Shown here: piece after piece, positions 33,458-44,429 of the stretch
Layout: every line of letters begins with the position of its first letter
How positions within the stretch are numbered: the stretch's first letter is position 1
Assembly (NCBI GenBank): GCA_014529385.2
Contig: CM043966.1
Coordinates: forward strand, 101,229,587 to 101,293,586
Origin: Adiantum capillus-veneris
Taxonomy: Eukaryota > Streptophyta > Polypodiopsida > Polypodiales > Pteridaceae
DNA length: 64,000 nucleotides
Reading direction: 5' to 3'
Translations under genes and position numbers: made by a program
Notes under the pieces: generated by a model
What the model was told of the DNA's origin: nothing
Seen by the model: the letters and a program-made list of their open reading frames with translations, nothing else
The model's database searches: none

Positions 33458-33561
33458 TGGTGCCCCCTGTTCGCTTTACTGTGGCAGGCTCGAGGCAAGC
33501 CATTCGGCCCCCGGCGTTTTAGAGGCCGTCGGGGTTCGGGGTCCGCTTTGCGTCCGTCATT

Positions 33562-33579
33562 TGGTGCCCCCAAGGAGGA
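33562..33579 (+). promoter_or_regulatory. Primer-binding site of element C
   Basis: TGGTGCCCCCAAGGAGGA starts two bases after the LTR end. The first ten bases equal the element A site; the distal part differs slightly. Confidence 0.7.
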
Positions 33580-33636
33580 GGGCTTTTCTAAGACCCCTTC
33601 AGTTTACAATGCTGAAAGTGACGCCCACTATCAATC

Positions 33637-34054
33637 ATGGATAAGTGGCTAAAGGAATTTTCTAACTGGAGGACGGAAGAAGAAGGGACGAAGGAGGCCC
33701 TAGCCGCCTTCATTGAGGTGCTATTGCCAAGCTGCAGTGTCATCAACATTCAAGAGGTAAATTATCCATCTCATATCGTTCGTTCTGACTATAAATCGAA
33801 AGCATCAGGTGCCAGATTGGTGAGGTGGCATCACTGTTGTCAACCAACGCACACGGTCAATGAGTGCCAACAACGGAGGCAGCGGAAGGGCCGAAGTCTT
33901 CTACATTGACATTCATCGCAAGGAGGTCATTCACGTCAAGGAAGGAAAGCGGACGGTGAGGCCTCTTTTCCCTAAAGAAACTGCAGTCAAAGATAAAACC
34001 CCAAAGTGGCCTAAAGGGGCTGCTCGATCCAAGGGCAAGGAGAAGATAGGCTAG
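33637..34054 (+). pseudogene. Element C first pre-gag ORF
   Basis: It opens MDKWLKEFSNWRTEEEGTKE 58 nt after the PBS and continues AFIEVLLPSCSVINIQEV. After 33909 the coding sense appears to pass to the overlapping frame 33860-34054 (GRAEVFYIDIHRKEVIHVKE then a Lys-rich tail), implying a frameshift. Element B has the same N-terminus. No known domain is recognised. It precedes the F-box-like ORF and probably formed one pre-gag protein with it. Confidence 0.5.
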
Positions 34055-34065
34055 CCTAGAAACAC

Positions 34066-34596
34066 ATGACCCCGAAGGGAGAAGCATCTGGCCAAGCAAG
34101 TGCTTCAAGCTCAGAGAGCCGGGTTGTACCCACTTGGTCAAAGAAGAAGTCATCCGAAGCTAAGCGGCGGAAGTTCCCCTACCGATTTGCACGACGCATG
34201 CGAGTGCTACCAATCCACTTTGACAATCTAGAAGAAGAAGTGGTGAGAAGATTCCCATGTCCTAGAGAAGAGTGCTTTGGCTACTGCTCTCGCTGGTTTG
34301 GGAAGCGAGTAGAGGACCTTCCTCCCCTTCCTATACAACTTATCCTGAAGAAGCTCTCTACCACGGGAGAGACCCAGTGGACTGGAGATGAGCTGCAGCT
34401 CAATGGAGTAGAATTCATGCAACACGCTGATTACGGAAATTACCTACAATTGCTGTTAGCCAAGAGACTGGGAGTGTCTCGATGCGTCGCCATCACCCCG
34501 TACGTGCTAAGCAACGAAGGAAGGGTAGAGCCCATGAAAGGTGATGACCTCTTGTGGATGTGCCGACTCATCAACACTGGCACGGTAAGAGTATAA
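34066..34596 (+). CDS. Element C pre-gag ORF with F-box-like segment
   Basis: 176 codons. The first ~50 are Ser/Lys-rich. NLEEEVVRRFPCPREECFG and VEDLPPLPIQLILKKLSTTG resemble the F-box-like starts of the two element A ORFs (LALLPIELQEQVVRRLPHN). Later NYLQLLLAKRLGVSRCVAI and LLWMCRLINTG match the A pattern FIQLVCDLRLVNRVKF... and LINSL in spacing. The frame ends at GGCACG followed by GTAAGAGT, a good 5' splice donor, so the stop may lie in an intron. Function unknown; an E3-adaptor role is speculative. Confidence 0.5.
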   Translation: MTPKGEASGQASASSSESRVVPTWSKKKSSEAKRRKFPYRFARRMRVLPIHFDNLEEEVVRRFPCPREECFGYCSRWFGKRVEDLPPLPIQLILKKLSTTGETQWTGDELQLNGVEFMQHADYGNYLQLLLAKRLGVSRCVAITPYVLSNEGRVEPMKGDDLLWMCRLINTGTVRV

Positions 34597-34621
34597 GTAA
34601 GTATTTCACCCTTTGTGCATG

Positions 34622-34834
34622 ATGGAAAACGGGTCGAGGGCATTCCCGTTCACATTCCTGCAGCATATGCATGTGAATATCTATGTAGATAGGAAAGTCT
34701 TCTACCAATAGAAGATTTTTTACCTATTCGGTGTGGCAGTACTAGGAGAAATTCTCAATTTCCCGAACCCTATCATTCTCCCCATACTAGATTACCATCA
34801 TTCCTTTAATGTCTCTATTTTTATCCTGTTTTAG
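34622..34834 (+). pseudogene. Element C pre-gag micro-ORF, type 2
   Basis: 71 codons from MENGSRAFPFTFLQHMHVN with one internal TAG (after KVFYQ), then KIFYLFGVAVLGEILNFPNP and a hydrophobic end SFNVSIFILF before the stop. It aligns end to end with the type 2 micro-ORF of A (20467-20249) without gaps over most of its length. It lies 89 nt upstream of gag. Confidence 0.6.
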
Positions 34835-34922
34835 CCTATCCATTCGCCCCTGTAAAAACCGATATGAGCCGTTGCTGATGATGTTAAAAAAAAAAAGGTT
34901 TGTAATTTCCCAAGCCACCACC

Positions 34923-35680
34923 ATGGCAAGTGTTTCTTTCCCCACGTTTAGTGGAAAGAAGGGTGAGGATCTCACCACTGATTTTTTGGACGATTTTGAC
35001 ATTGCTTGTGTCGTCTCCAACAAAGATGACGACGCTTCATGACTCAGAATTTTTCCTCTACTGATGAAAGTAGAGGCCAAGTCCTGGTATAATGCATTGC
35101 CCCAGGCTACCAAGAATGCATGGGATGTGTTAAGGGTTGCTTTTGTAAAGAGGTTTGGTGGAAGCACAACCTCGGAGAAGCTATGACAGAATTAAAGTAG
35201 GCAGGCCTGCTGGAGTACGCCACCTATGAGTCAAAGTTTGTGGACTTATGGGAGAGGTGGGTTGCCACACTAGAGGAAGGCGAAGGAGCGCCTAATTTCC
35301 TGAAGAAGGACCGTTTCATTGCTGGTCTATGGTCGCCGCTTAGAGAGAAGGTGAAGGGAAGGTTTCCTGCAACATATGAGTTGGCACTCGAAGTAGCCTG
35401 CCTTAAAGACAAGAAGTTGCGCATGCAAGCAAGAGTAAACGAGTCAGAGGAAACAAGCTCGGACCAACCAACCCCAGTGGCTGCAACAACCAATCATAGA
35501 GTCCAACCACAGGAGACAGCAGAGGAACAACAAGACCTGCTGAGTCGCATCACCACCCAACTAGAGAGTTTATCTGTGCATCTGGTGCAGCGAGGGCATG
35601 CATCTGGAAGAAATACATAACAAGGAAGAGGACAATGAAGTCAGAACCCAGAATACCACTGTTACAACTGCGGGGAAGAC
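34923..35680 (+). pseudogene. Element C gag
   Basis: The start MASVSFPTFSGKKGEDLTTD, with CACCATGG start context, is the clearest gag start in the window. Motifs EAKSWYNALPQATKNAWDVL, YATYESKFVDLWERWVATL and FLKKDRFIAGLW follow. Breaks: TGA at 35040-35042, a deletion/frameshift near 35180-35200 and TAA at 35618-35620. The knuckle CYNCGEDGHGMYYC near 35660-35703 is intact and the frame passes directly into the pol linker. Confidence 0.88.
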
Positions 35681-35689
35681 GGCCATGGA

Positions 35690-38600
35690 ATGTACTACTG
35701 CCCACACCCAAGAAGGCAGAATTTCAATAGAGGAGGGAGACAGAATCAAATCTCTCCGCCAAGAGTAAAACCACCACCAAGGCAGCCAGGACCAATCCCA
35801 GCAATCCAAATCCTGCAACCACCTATACAACAACAACCACCACCCCAACCTCTCATTCCGCCACTATCCCCACCACCTGCGGTGAACCAAGCGGTGAGTG
35901 TCATTAGCTTAGAGGCTAAAGGGAAGGCCAAGGTAGAAGAGTCAACTCGAGAGAAGCACAAACAAAAAGCGAAGGTAGAAGAAGTGGATGCTATGGGAGT
36001 GAAACGTGTGAGGCACGAGGAGGCATCTCAAAAGGAAGAGAAGATGAAAGGGAAAGCCGAGTCTAGCAAGCAAGCAGCTAAACCGCGGCGGAAGATAGAC
36101 ATCGTGGACTTCTCACTAGGTGAGGAAGCACAACCCTATGACTTAGTTCAGGATGTGTTAATGCAGGGCCCGAAGATAACTTGGCCCCAATTACTCCACC
36201 TTGCACCCAGAATGAGGAGGCAATGGACGAAAATGGTAAGTACCAGGAAATCAAAACCACGGATAGTTGGGGCTATCTCTGGGAGGGATCTCAATGACAT
36301 CTTGCCAACCATGGACGCTCACATCAAAGGGCAGCGGATTTCAAACGTCTACATAGATGGTGGCGCGCAAATATGCGTCATGAGTGAGAAGATGATGCAC
36401 CACCTAGGTCTAGAGGTAAGTAGGCCGGCACCCTGCCGAGCCAAGATGGCAAACAATGTAAGAGTAAAATGAGTAGGCATTGTAAATGCGGTCAAAGTAA
36501 AATCATTCAATACGGAAGTGGAGGTAGACATCTTCGTCATGCCACACAAAGGGGAGGGCTACCCCATCATTCTTGGAAGGCCTTGGCTTATGGCCATGGA
36601 ACCCAAACAAGACTGGAGCACCGGGATGATCTAGATGAAGGATGCTAAAGGGAAGTCCATATTCTACGACATGAGGACTGGAAAGTAGCGCAATATGATC
36701 TTGGAGGCTTCAGAAGACGAGTCCACCAGCGAATCCTCGTCTACCTTAGGAGAAGACACAACCACCACTGATGGGAGTGACAGTAGCATCAAAGTAATGG
36801 GAGTCATTCTTAAAGACCCAAACAGCTTAACACAATCTGAAGCAACCTCAGCAAACCAAGAGGGACCATCAGGTAAGTAGTCATTGGAGGATGCAGGTAA
36901 GCTACAAAAAATGCTCCCAAATGAGTTAACCAATGAAGAAAGGAAGGAGTATGTCTCCATGTTAGGCAACTTCACTACTTTGTTCATTGATGGCTATGAT
37001 AAGATCATAGGAATTACAGTAGTGCAACACCACATAAAGCTCAAGGAAGGCAGTAAACCCGTAGTACAGAAGCTCAGAAGACTTGGAGTAATTCAACAAG
37101 AGGCATTGCTTAAAGAAGTAAGGAGTTTGCTACAAGTAGGTTTCATCTATCCTGTCGAAGACTCAGAATGGGTCTCCCCACTAGTAGTTACACCAAAAAA
37201 AAGGTAAATGGAGAGTCTGTGTGGATTATAAACCGCTCAATGCAGCCACGAAGAGGGACCATTTTCCCCTCCCATTCTAGGATGAAATACTCAATGAAGT
37301 GGCAGGTCACGAACGCTACATAGTATGCGATGGCTACTCAGGATACTTCCAGATTAGCATTGCGGAGGAGGATTGGAAGAAAACAACCTTCATCCCACCT
37401 TGGGGATGTTTTGCCTACAGAGTGATGCCATTTGGCCTCACCAACGCCCCAACCACATTTCAACGCTATGTGACATTTGTTTTCCAACCCTACTTTGAAA
37501 CATCAATACGGGTTTTCATTGATGATTTTTGCATCTATAGCTCACGAGCCCTTCATCTAAGCAAAGTCTATGATGGCTTAACCAGGCTACAAACCCTAGG
37601 TGGCCAACTCAACGTGGGACAAGTGTCACATTGGTGAGAGCAAGGTCACTCTCCTTGGTCATGTAATTTTAGCAAAAGGAATCGAGGCTGACCCTAGAAA
37701 AATTCAAGCTCTGATATCTTTATCATCTTCCACCACCGCCAAGCAGTTGGTTTCTTTCCTTTAGAAGGTAAGATATTTAAGCAGGTTCATTCACCTGCTA
37801 TCTCAAGTAGTCCTTCCCCTACAACAACTCACCCAAAGGGATGTTTTCTCATGGACTGAAGAGAATGAGCAGCAGTTCACCGAGGTAAAGCAAGTCCTAT
37901 CTAAGCTTCCCACTACTTCACCTCCTAAGTGGGACGAGCCATTCCATGTAAACCCTAGTGTGGGAAATGATACTCTGGGAGCAGTGCTAATGCAAAAGGA
38001 TCCAAAAACTTCTTTCGTGCGCCCTATTTACTTCTCTAGTCGAGTCATGACCCCATCAGAAAAGGGATTCACTGAAGTAGAACACATGGTTCTAGCACTA
38101 ATGTTTGCTACCACGAAATTCCGCTGCTATCTCTTGCCTAGACCATTTGTAATCCTGACAATGGAAGAAGTTTTCTCTTATGTAATGCGACACATGGATG
38201 TCTCCTCTAGGATCTCAAAGTGGTTAATTAGACTACAAGAGTTTGATTACACCATGCAAGTAGAAAATTCCACCAGGGCTAGTCTAGCAGGAATTCTCAC
38301 TCATCGCCACTACGAGAAGAAGCTGAAGGTCAACACGGAAGCAAATGAAGGAATACCAGATAAAGAGAGCCCTAAGCTAGAGAGAGCTCACTCTCTCTTC
38401 TTTGATGGAGCATACAAGAAAACAATGGATCAGTCTGCAGCAGGCATGGTCATTTTCAATGAACAGCAGGAAAGAGTATTCTCCATGGGGCAGTTATTAC
38501 ACTCCCACTCTAACAATGAGGCAGAATATGCAGCCCTAATCCTTGGGCGACGCTTTGCTTTTGATAAGGTAGATAAATGGCACCTAGGAGTGCAAAAATC

Positions 38601-40114
38601 AGGTTTTACTTGGTCAACTTTGCCAAGTTAAGGACCTTCTAAAGAAGTTTGAAGCAGTAAAGCTCTTCCATATTCTCAGAGTAGAAAATCAAGAGGTAGA
38701 TGCACTAGCTAAAGAAAGAATACAAGATGTTCCCATAGGAGCAATCAAATTAAAGCTACCTCTCTTCCAAGGAAGTGACGTTATGCTTGATATCATCAGC
38801 TTTCTGAATACAGGGGAATGTCCAACAGGACACACTAAAGGCCAAAAACAATGGCTGGTAAGGAAGGCTACTAGGTACCGCCTTATAGACGACCACTTGT
38901 ATTGTAAGGGCAAGGATCAAATTCTCAGGCGGGTGCCAACCTCCAGTGAAATCACAAAGGTAATTTCAAGCTGCCATGACAGCGTCTGCGGTGGTCATTT
39001 TGCTCTAGATATCACCAGTAGGAAGATTCTACAAGCAGGATACTTTTGGCCTAGTTTGAACAGAGATGTGCACCATTGGTGTAAAACATGTAGGGCTTGT
39101 CAAGTGGCGAGTGATCATACGCTAACCTACGAGCCACAAACCCCTATCATTTCATATGGTCCGTTTGAGAAATGGGGAATAGATGCAATTGGTCCCTTAC
39201 CAAGGGCCCAATCAGGTAAACTGTACATCATAGTGGGTGTAGACTACATGACACGATGGGCAGAAGCAACGGCCACCACCCGCATTACAGCCCAAGAGGT
39301 GGCAAAGTTCATTTTTGAGCATATCGTTTGCCGTTTTGGCACTCCTCTTGAGATAATATCAGATAGAGGACCAGGATTCAGAGGTGATGTGGTAGGGGAA
39401 CTGATGAAGAAGTTAGGCATCACACGTCGGCATTCCACACCATACTATCCACAATGCAATGGTTTGGTAGAGAAGGTAAATGGAATGATTTGCAAGATCA
39501 TCACAAAACAGGTGAACAACCATAGAGGAGATTGGGATAAACATCTCATGGCAGCTCTTTGGGCCTACAGAACAACGTTCCGAACATCACTAGGTTTCAC
39601 CCCTTTCCATCTAGTTTATGGAAAGGAGGCAATTCTACCCATTGAGGTACAAATAGCCAGCTTACGATTCTTGGCCAACTAGACCCACCATCCAATCATA
39701 AACCTTAGAAACCACATCTTGGATCTAGAGAGACTCCAACTGGATAGGGAAGAAGCAATCAATCACTATGAAGCACAGGCACAACGACGCCGACTCACTT
39801 TCAATCAAGGGCTTAAAGAGAAAGGACTGGAAAAAGGCATGCTAGTACTGAGATACGACAACAGATTTGATACCAGGAAGGATAAGAAATTTTAACCCAA
39901 ATGGGAAGGGCCATTCATCATCAAGAAGCGCTACGACAACGACAGCTACAAGCTGATGGAAGCAGATGGGAGAATTCACAAAACTAGAGTCAATGGATGG
40001 AGACTAAAGAGGTATTTCCTTAGGTTTGACCCAGAATTCGTGCTAGACATTCCAGAAGAGGGAGAACCCTCTAACACTACAGCTGAAGAAACTGAAGAAG
40101 GGCTAGAAGCATGA
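35690..40114 (+). pseudogene. Element C pol
   Basis: Linker, then protease IDGGAQICVMSEKMM near 36355 and ILGRPWLMAM near 36568-36600. RT begins about 37030; a homopolymer slip in the A-run at 37193-37202 shifts the frame before GKWRVCVDY, and the YxDD box is FIDDF (intact) near 37515. RNase H lies at 37940-38290. Archaeal RNase H (FFDGAYKKTM, NNEAEYAAL) at 38397-38540 is then disrupted by a shift. The integrase HHCC finger is at 38975-39110, the core D, D, E (IDAIGP, SDRGPGF, NGLVEKVN) is fully intact at 39180-39480, and the C-terminal module is near 39895-40000. Stops occur near 36470, 36633, 36686, 36878, 37279, 37762, 39680 and 39893. It ends at TGA 40112-40114. Confidence 0.92.
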
Positions 40115-40126
40115 ATGCCTCTAGCC

Positions 40127-40142
40127 AAAGAGAGAGGGCTAA
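40127..40142 (+). promoter_or_regulatory. Polypurine tract of element C
   Basis: AAAGAGAGAGGGCTAA directly precedes the 3' LTR start TGATAGCC. Confidence 0.8.
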
Positions 40143-42178
40143 TGATAGCCGACTTTCGGAAATCAAAGAAAAAAAAAACTCATTTCACCCCCCCCCCCCC
40201 CCCCCCACTTTCGGTACCCCCCCCCCGTAACCTATTTTTCCCCCTCCTGCCCCATGGGCATCGGATAAAACCCTCGCACTCTCTTCCCCCCATTTTCCTT
40301 ACATACCCCCTTTTTCCTAATATCTCTCTCCCCCGATTTACCCTCCCCGGCCAAGCAGAAACTTAGAGAAGAAAACCCCAACCCCTCTCTCGTGCTCCCT
40401 CTGTGCGAGCCGCGTGAGAACCCCCCCCCCCCCCCCCCTCACTCTTACACTTACCCGAATCAAACTCACCCATTACCCTCTACCCTCATTCCCCCCCCCC
40501 CCCCCCTCTTTCCCCTGCCAATATTCCCTCCTCCCTCTTCCCCACCCGCTCGCCTCACCCTCCTTCGGCTCATTCACACCCCCCTCGGCCTCATTCCCCC
40601 CCCCTCTTGGCCCGCGGATATATTTCCTTACACCCCACCCATTGACTAATCCCCCCCCCCCCTTCGTCCTTAAGCCCCATGCAAAAACAACCCCCCCCCC
40701 CCCTCTCCCTCTCACCCACACAACCCATGCCCCGCCATACCCGCTCTCCCCTCACTCTCTCTCACACACTCTCTCTATCTCTTATCCCCTTACCCCTCTC
40801 CCTCACTCTCACTCTCACGGCAGTGCCAAAGGCTCTCTCTCTCTCTCATCCGGATGCCTCCACAGCATGCCAAAGCCTACTCTTTCTCCCATGCGGGCAG
40901 CGCTGCACCACACACAACACACACACACTCCCTCACACACATACACACCCCACAACACACCCCCTCCCTCTCCCTCTCTCTTCCCATGCGCTGTGCACCG
41001 AGTTGCATCCCACACACACACACACATGCCCTCTCTCCTCGCGCGCAGTCCGTAGCCGACACACACACACACACACACGCCCTCGCGGCAGCAGCATGAA
41101 ACACACACACACACACATACTCACACACACCATACATACACCCCTCCCTATCCTACCCCCCCACCTCTCCTTCCGCTATGCGCAGTAGAACAAACCGCCG
41201 GCATCAGAGAAGAAAAAATAAAAAATAAATATAAACATTATATATTTATATAGTACCCCCTCTTCCCTTGTTCCCACGCACGCATGCGCACACACATATA
41301 CATATATGCTCCCACACTCACACACATACACATGACGCGCATATACGCACGCAACGACAAAACACAATAGAAGAAGAACAAGCAAAACGCCATCGACATC
41401 AACAAAAGAAGAAGAAGATCCAAAGCACGCGCCGCAAACAACAAAAACAGAAAATGCGCCGAAGGCATGCCCCGGCCGACTCCGAAAAGAAGTACGCTCG
41501 ACACCGACGCACCGGCAGCACACCATTCGCCGGCAACACGCAACCACGACGCCATCCCACTAATTTTTAGGTTATTTTACCATTATCTTCAGTTTTTCAC
41601 TCGAGCCATTGTAAAATTTCCATTTTGTAAATATACTCTCTCTAGGTGATGGTCACAAAGGCCCACCTAGAGATTCCCATTTTTTAATAACCTTCCCCAA
41701 AACAAAGCAAGGGTCAACCACACCGGGCCCACCACTTGCTTTGTCTCCCCGATTACGATTACCCTAACCACACTGGGATTACCATAATCCAAGCAGCCAA
41801 CACCTATAAATTGGCACTGAGAGGTCAGTATCGGGGGGGGGCAACTTATGTGGAACCAAGCATTGGGTAGAGTGTAGTAGGAGGGATTGACACCATCACT
41901 ATCACGAGGAGGAGGTCTCGTGTGTGGGGTTTGCCTTGGAAATTGCACCATGCGAAGGGAACCACACCCATACCTCGACTCCAATGGTCGATGCACACAT
42001 ACATATGCATGCTCTTGGCAATGAGTATTCACAGTCATTAAGTCGCCCTAGAGAACGCACCAAGTAGGTTGCACCATCCCCTCTCCCTACCTCTCTACCA
42101 CCACGGCATGCCACCTTGTAAATATTGCAGAAATAACTCACCCTCATACCCCCGAGGTTGTTTTCATCAATTGCGAGT

Positions 42179-42224
<46 letters not shown>

Positions 42225-42397
42225 TCTCTCTTGGTGTGTAGGCTTGTGGTGTTCATATCATCGTGGGCTTTGCGTCCTAGCCGCTCAAAGCTAGGTGGTG
42301 CCCCTTGTTCACTTTATTGTGGCAGACTCGGGGCGAGTCATTCGGCCCCCGGAGTTTTAGAGGCCTTCGGGGTTCGGGGTCCGCTTTGCGTCCGTCA
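40143..42397 (+). repeat. 3' LTR of element C
   Basis: 2255 bp, intact. It holds poly-C runs near 40190, 40418, 40490 and 40690, CT-rich and (CA)n blocks to about 41140, a TATA motif at 41805-41812, (CT)n at 42181-42222 and the U5 hairpin at 42276-42295. Apart from length changes in simple tracts it differs from the 5' LTR by a few percent. CTAC follows as the target duplication. Confidence 0.93.
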
Positions 42398-42880
42398 CTA
42401 CAAGCATGACCATATCTCCCGATCCATCCTCTTTCTTCTCCAAATGGATTACGCTTACCACCTTTATTTTGCCCTTCTCTTTAGCTATCAAACCCCTTGG
42501 CCGTGCTTCCCCTTTAATCTCAATACCATAATCTTGAGCTCGAGAAGGAATTTGTGAAGAAAAAGGAAACATATCACCACCCATCCTCTTTGTCTTGTCA
42601 CATTGAGGGCTTTAATGACCCCGCTCACCACAATTTTAGCATTGAAACATATCCCCTCTTCTTGCTATGCCTCTTTCTCCACCACCTTGTTAACCACCGG
42701 CATCCACTTCTAGTAGTCATGGATTGGGCTATTTGGTCCAATAGGAAAAGGGTAAGAGTTATCACCGATGAGAGGTGCACTCTAGCTAAAAACTTCAAAG
42801 GTTAGTTGGCTAAGCATGGGTGCCCAAGTGTGAATGGAAAAGCTCACATAAAATTCACCTGAACCTTAAAATCACTCATT
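42398..42880 (-). pseudogene. Ty3/gypsy element E, gag C-terminus with zinc knuckle
   Basis: On the minus strand a decayed CCHC knuckle reads FQC-stop-NCGERGH-stop-SPQC near 42645-42600 (C-x2-C-x4-H-x4-C spacing kept). It is followed by a charged linker with ARPRG and KKEDGSGDMVMLV ending at the element C boundary. Across C the frame resumes at 12179 as GKRVTRDHDMSDSS, in phase once one CTAC is discounted. Upstream of the knuckle, to about 42880, only weak Arg/Gly-rich coding texture is visible. This is the 5' piece of the relic completed at 12179-11337 and 7478-6690. Confidence 0.75.
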
Positions 42881-42882
42881 AT

Positions 42883-42949
42883 CTCATTTGTGCAATTGAA
42901 GAGTGCTTTTGATCCATCTCCATCTTCTTCTTCATCTCCTTGTGTATGC

Positions 42950-42983
<34 letters not shown>

Positions 42984-43079
42984 TTCTCTCATTTGTGCAA
43001 TTGAAGAGTGCTCTTGCTCCATCTCCATCTTCTTATTCATCTCCTTGTGTATGCATGAGAGAGAGAGAGAGAGAGAGAT
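42883..43079. repeat. Two tandem ~105-bp units ending in (GA)n
   Basis: CTCATTTGTGCAATTGAAGAG starts both units (42883 and 42988). Each runs through CCATCTCCATCTTCTT and TGTGTATGCAT into a GA tract of different length. The duplication could belong to the following LTR remnant. Confidence 0.85.
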
Positions 43080-43312
43080 CGAGCATTGCGATGGCACGAC
43101 GGTGGCGAGGCGGTTGAGCGCGGCATGCTGGTAGCCCCCTCTTCTTTGCGGCAAGGAATCCTCCACGAAGGAGAGCGTAGGGCAGTGAGTGACACACCCT
43201 TTCTCTCTTGAGCTTGCTAGATTAATCTGGTTGTGTGCTTGCAACCATTTGTGGCTCGCACATAGTGTACGGAAAGTCCCTTTTGCTTTGACATGTGCGA
43301 CAGATGCATACA
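43080..43312 (+). repeat. Probable LTR end of a further retroelement (G)
   Basis: The only support is position: it ends GATGCATACA (CA at 43311-43312) right before a primer-binding site. No second copy of this LTR is in the window, so the 5' limit is unknown. Confidence 0.4.
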
Positions 43313-43316
43313 TTTT

Positions 43317-43334
43317 TGGCACCGTTGTCGGGGA
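43317..43334 (+). promoter_or_regulatory. Asp-type primer-binding site of remnant G
   Basis: TGGCACCGTTGTCGGGGA matches the plant Athila/Tat-type site TGGCGCCGTTGCCGGGGA at 16 of 18 bases. It differs clearly from the sites of elements A-D, so G belongs to another lineage. About 410 bp of non-coding leader follow before the CACTA end. Confidence 0.65.
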
Positions 43335-43748
43335 GATGCCTTGCACTAAGCTTGAATAGCACTCTATGCTGCTTTGTGGTACAATGTGAGATGTAGGAAA
43401 GGTAGAGAAAGAAGGTGTGTGGCTATTGAGAAAGATTTGTGACTTTGTTTTTATTGCAGTGTACTCTTTTCTGTTAATAAGGTGTTAGATTTTTTGTTGC
43501 AATGTACTATTTTTTGTTGATAAGTTGTTAGATTTAAGGTATTAGATCTATAATATTAGATCTATAAGGTGCAATAAGTAGATCTGCTAGTTAAATAGTT
43601 GTTGTAATACTATGTTAAACAATGTGTAACAGTAACCCTGTTAGTTGCAAGTAGGCAGGTTAGGTGTGTGTGTGCGCGCGCACGGCGCGACTGCGGTGAC
43701 CTTATTCTTCAAAAAAATAAAAATAAAAAATTATTTAAAAAGAAGGAC
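43335..43748. other. Leader-like stretch between remnant G and the CACTA element
   Basis: No coding sequence is visible. It contains an imperfect ~48-bp duplication (GTACTCTTTTCTGTTAATAA near 43462 and GTACTATTTTTTGTTGATAA near 43504) and an alternating GTGTGTGCGCGCGC tract near 43664-43682 that could adopt Z-form DNA. Confidence 0.4.
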
Positions 43749-43773
43749 CACTACAAGAGGTTGTGTGCACTTG

Positions 43774-43985
43774 TGACGTTTTTAGCAACGGAAACACATT
43801 GGGTTTTTATACTCCCCGGCATCGCTAAGACCGTCGCTAAAAGCGTCGATACGGGAACGTCGCTACGAGCGTCGCTATAGGCATCTCTATGAATTTCGTT
43901 ATATAGTGATGCATATAGCGATGACCATAGCGATGCTTACAGCCTACCTGTAGTGACGTTCATAGAGACACTGCAGAGCCTTATA
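43774..43985. repeat. CACTA subterminal repeats (TAGCGACG / CGTCGCTA)
   Basis: About ten copies of the octamer CGTCGCTA or its reverse complement, some with one mismatch (for example TAGCGATG, TAGTGACG), occur within 212 bp in both orientations. In En/Spm elements such subterminal motifs bind the TNPA-type protein that brings the ends together; that role here is by analogy. Confidence 0.75.
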
Positions 43986-44429
43986 TAGCGACGCCCGAGA
44001 GTAGAATTTTTTGGTGGCAGGGCATTGAATGCCCTACCACCCATCAACCATATTGAATGTTTCAATAATAGAGTAAACCTAAATGAATCCAAGATAAGCC
44101 CACATTCACCTTTCAAAGAAAGTGCAAGCTTAGGTATAGACCCAAAGTAGTCACCCACAAGACACTATAACCATTAACTCCATCATCCATAGTATTGTTT
44201 GCAGAATAAAGATACAAAACTGACAAAAGTAAATTGATGGAATTAGATCAATGACAATTGTACACATCATACGCAAAATACTTGATTGTTAAACTTTGCA
44301 AATATAATAGTAACAACACCATTGTCATTATTGAGAAAATATACATGGTTTTCCAATAGTTACAAAAATACGTACACACGTCATCTCATGATACATATGC
44401 TATGACAAAACAAAACTAATGCTATCTAG

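Larger units (their letters stand above)
32684..33559 (+). repeat. 5' LTR of element C, second part
   Basis: Colinear with 41540-42397 of the 3' LTR, from AACCACGACGCCATCCC to CCGTCA. It contains the TATA motif at 32947, a poly-G run near 32975-32993 (much shorter in the 3' copy), a (CT)n tract at 33333-33381 and the U5 hairpin at 33438-33457. Joined with 12180-13611 the length is about 2.3 kb, close to the 2255-bp 3' LTR. Confidence 0.93.
12180..42397 (+). mobile_element. Ty3/gypsy Tat-like retrotransposon C (hosts nested A and B)
   Basis: A complete but defective LTR retrotransposon. The 5' LTR starts TGATAGCC at 12180 and the 3' LTR, starting with the same sequence at 40143, ends CGTCA at 42397. 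The target duplication is CTAC (12176-12179 and 42398-42401). The 5' LTR is split at 13611/32684 by elements A and B; its two halves match the intact 3' LTR on either side of GCCGGCAACACGC/AACCACG. Internal order is PBS, pre-gag ORFs, gag, protease, RT, RNase H, archaeal RNase H, integrase, PPT. It lies in the antisense direction inside element E, whose frame is restored when C and one CTAC are left out. Confidence 0.9.
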
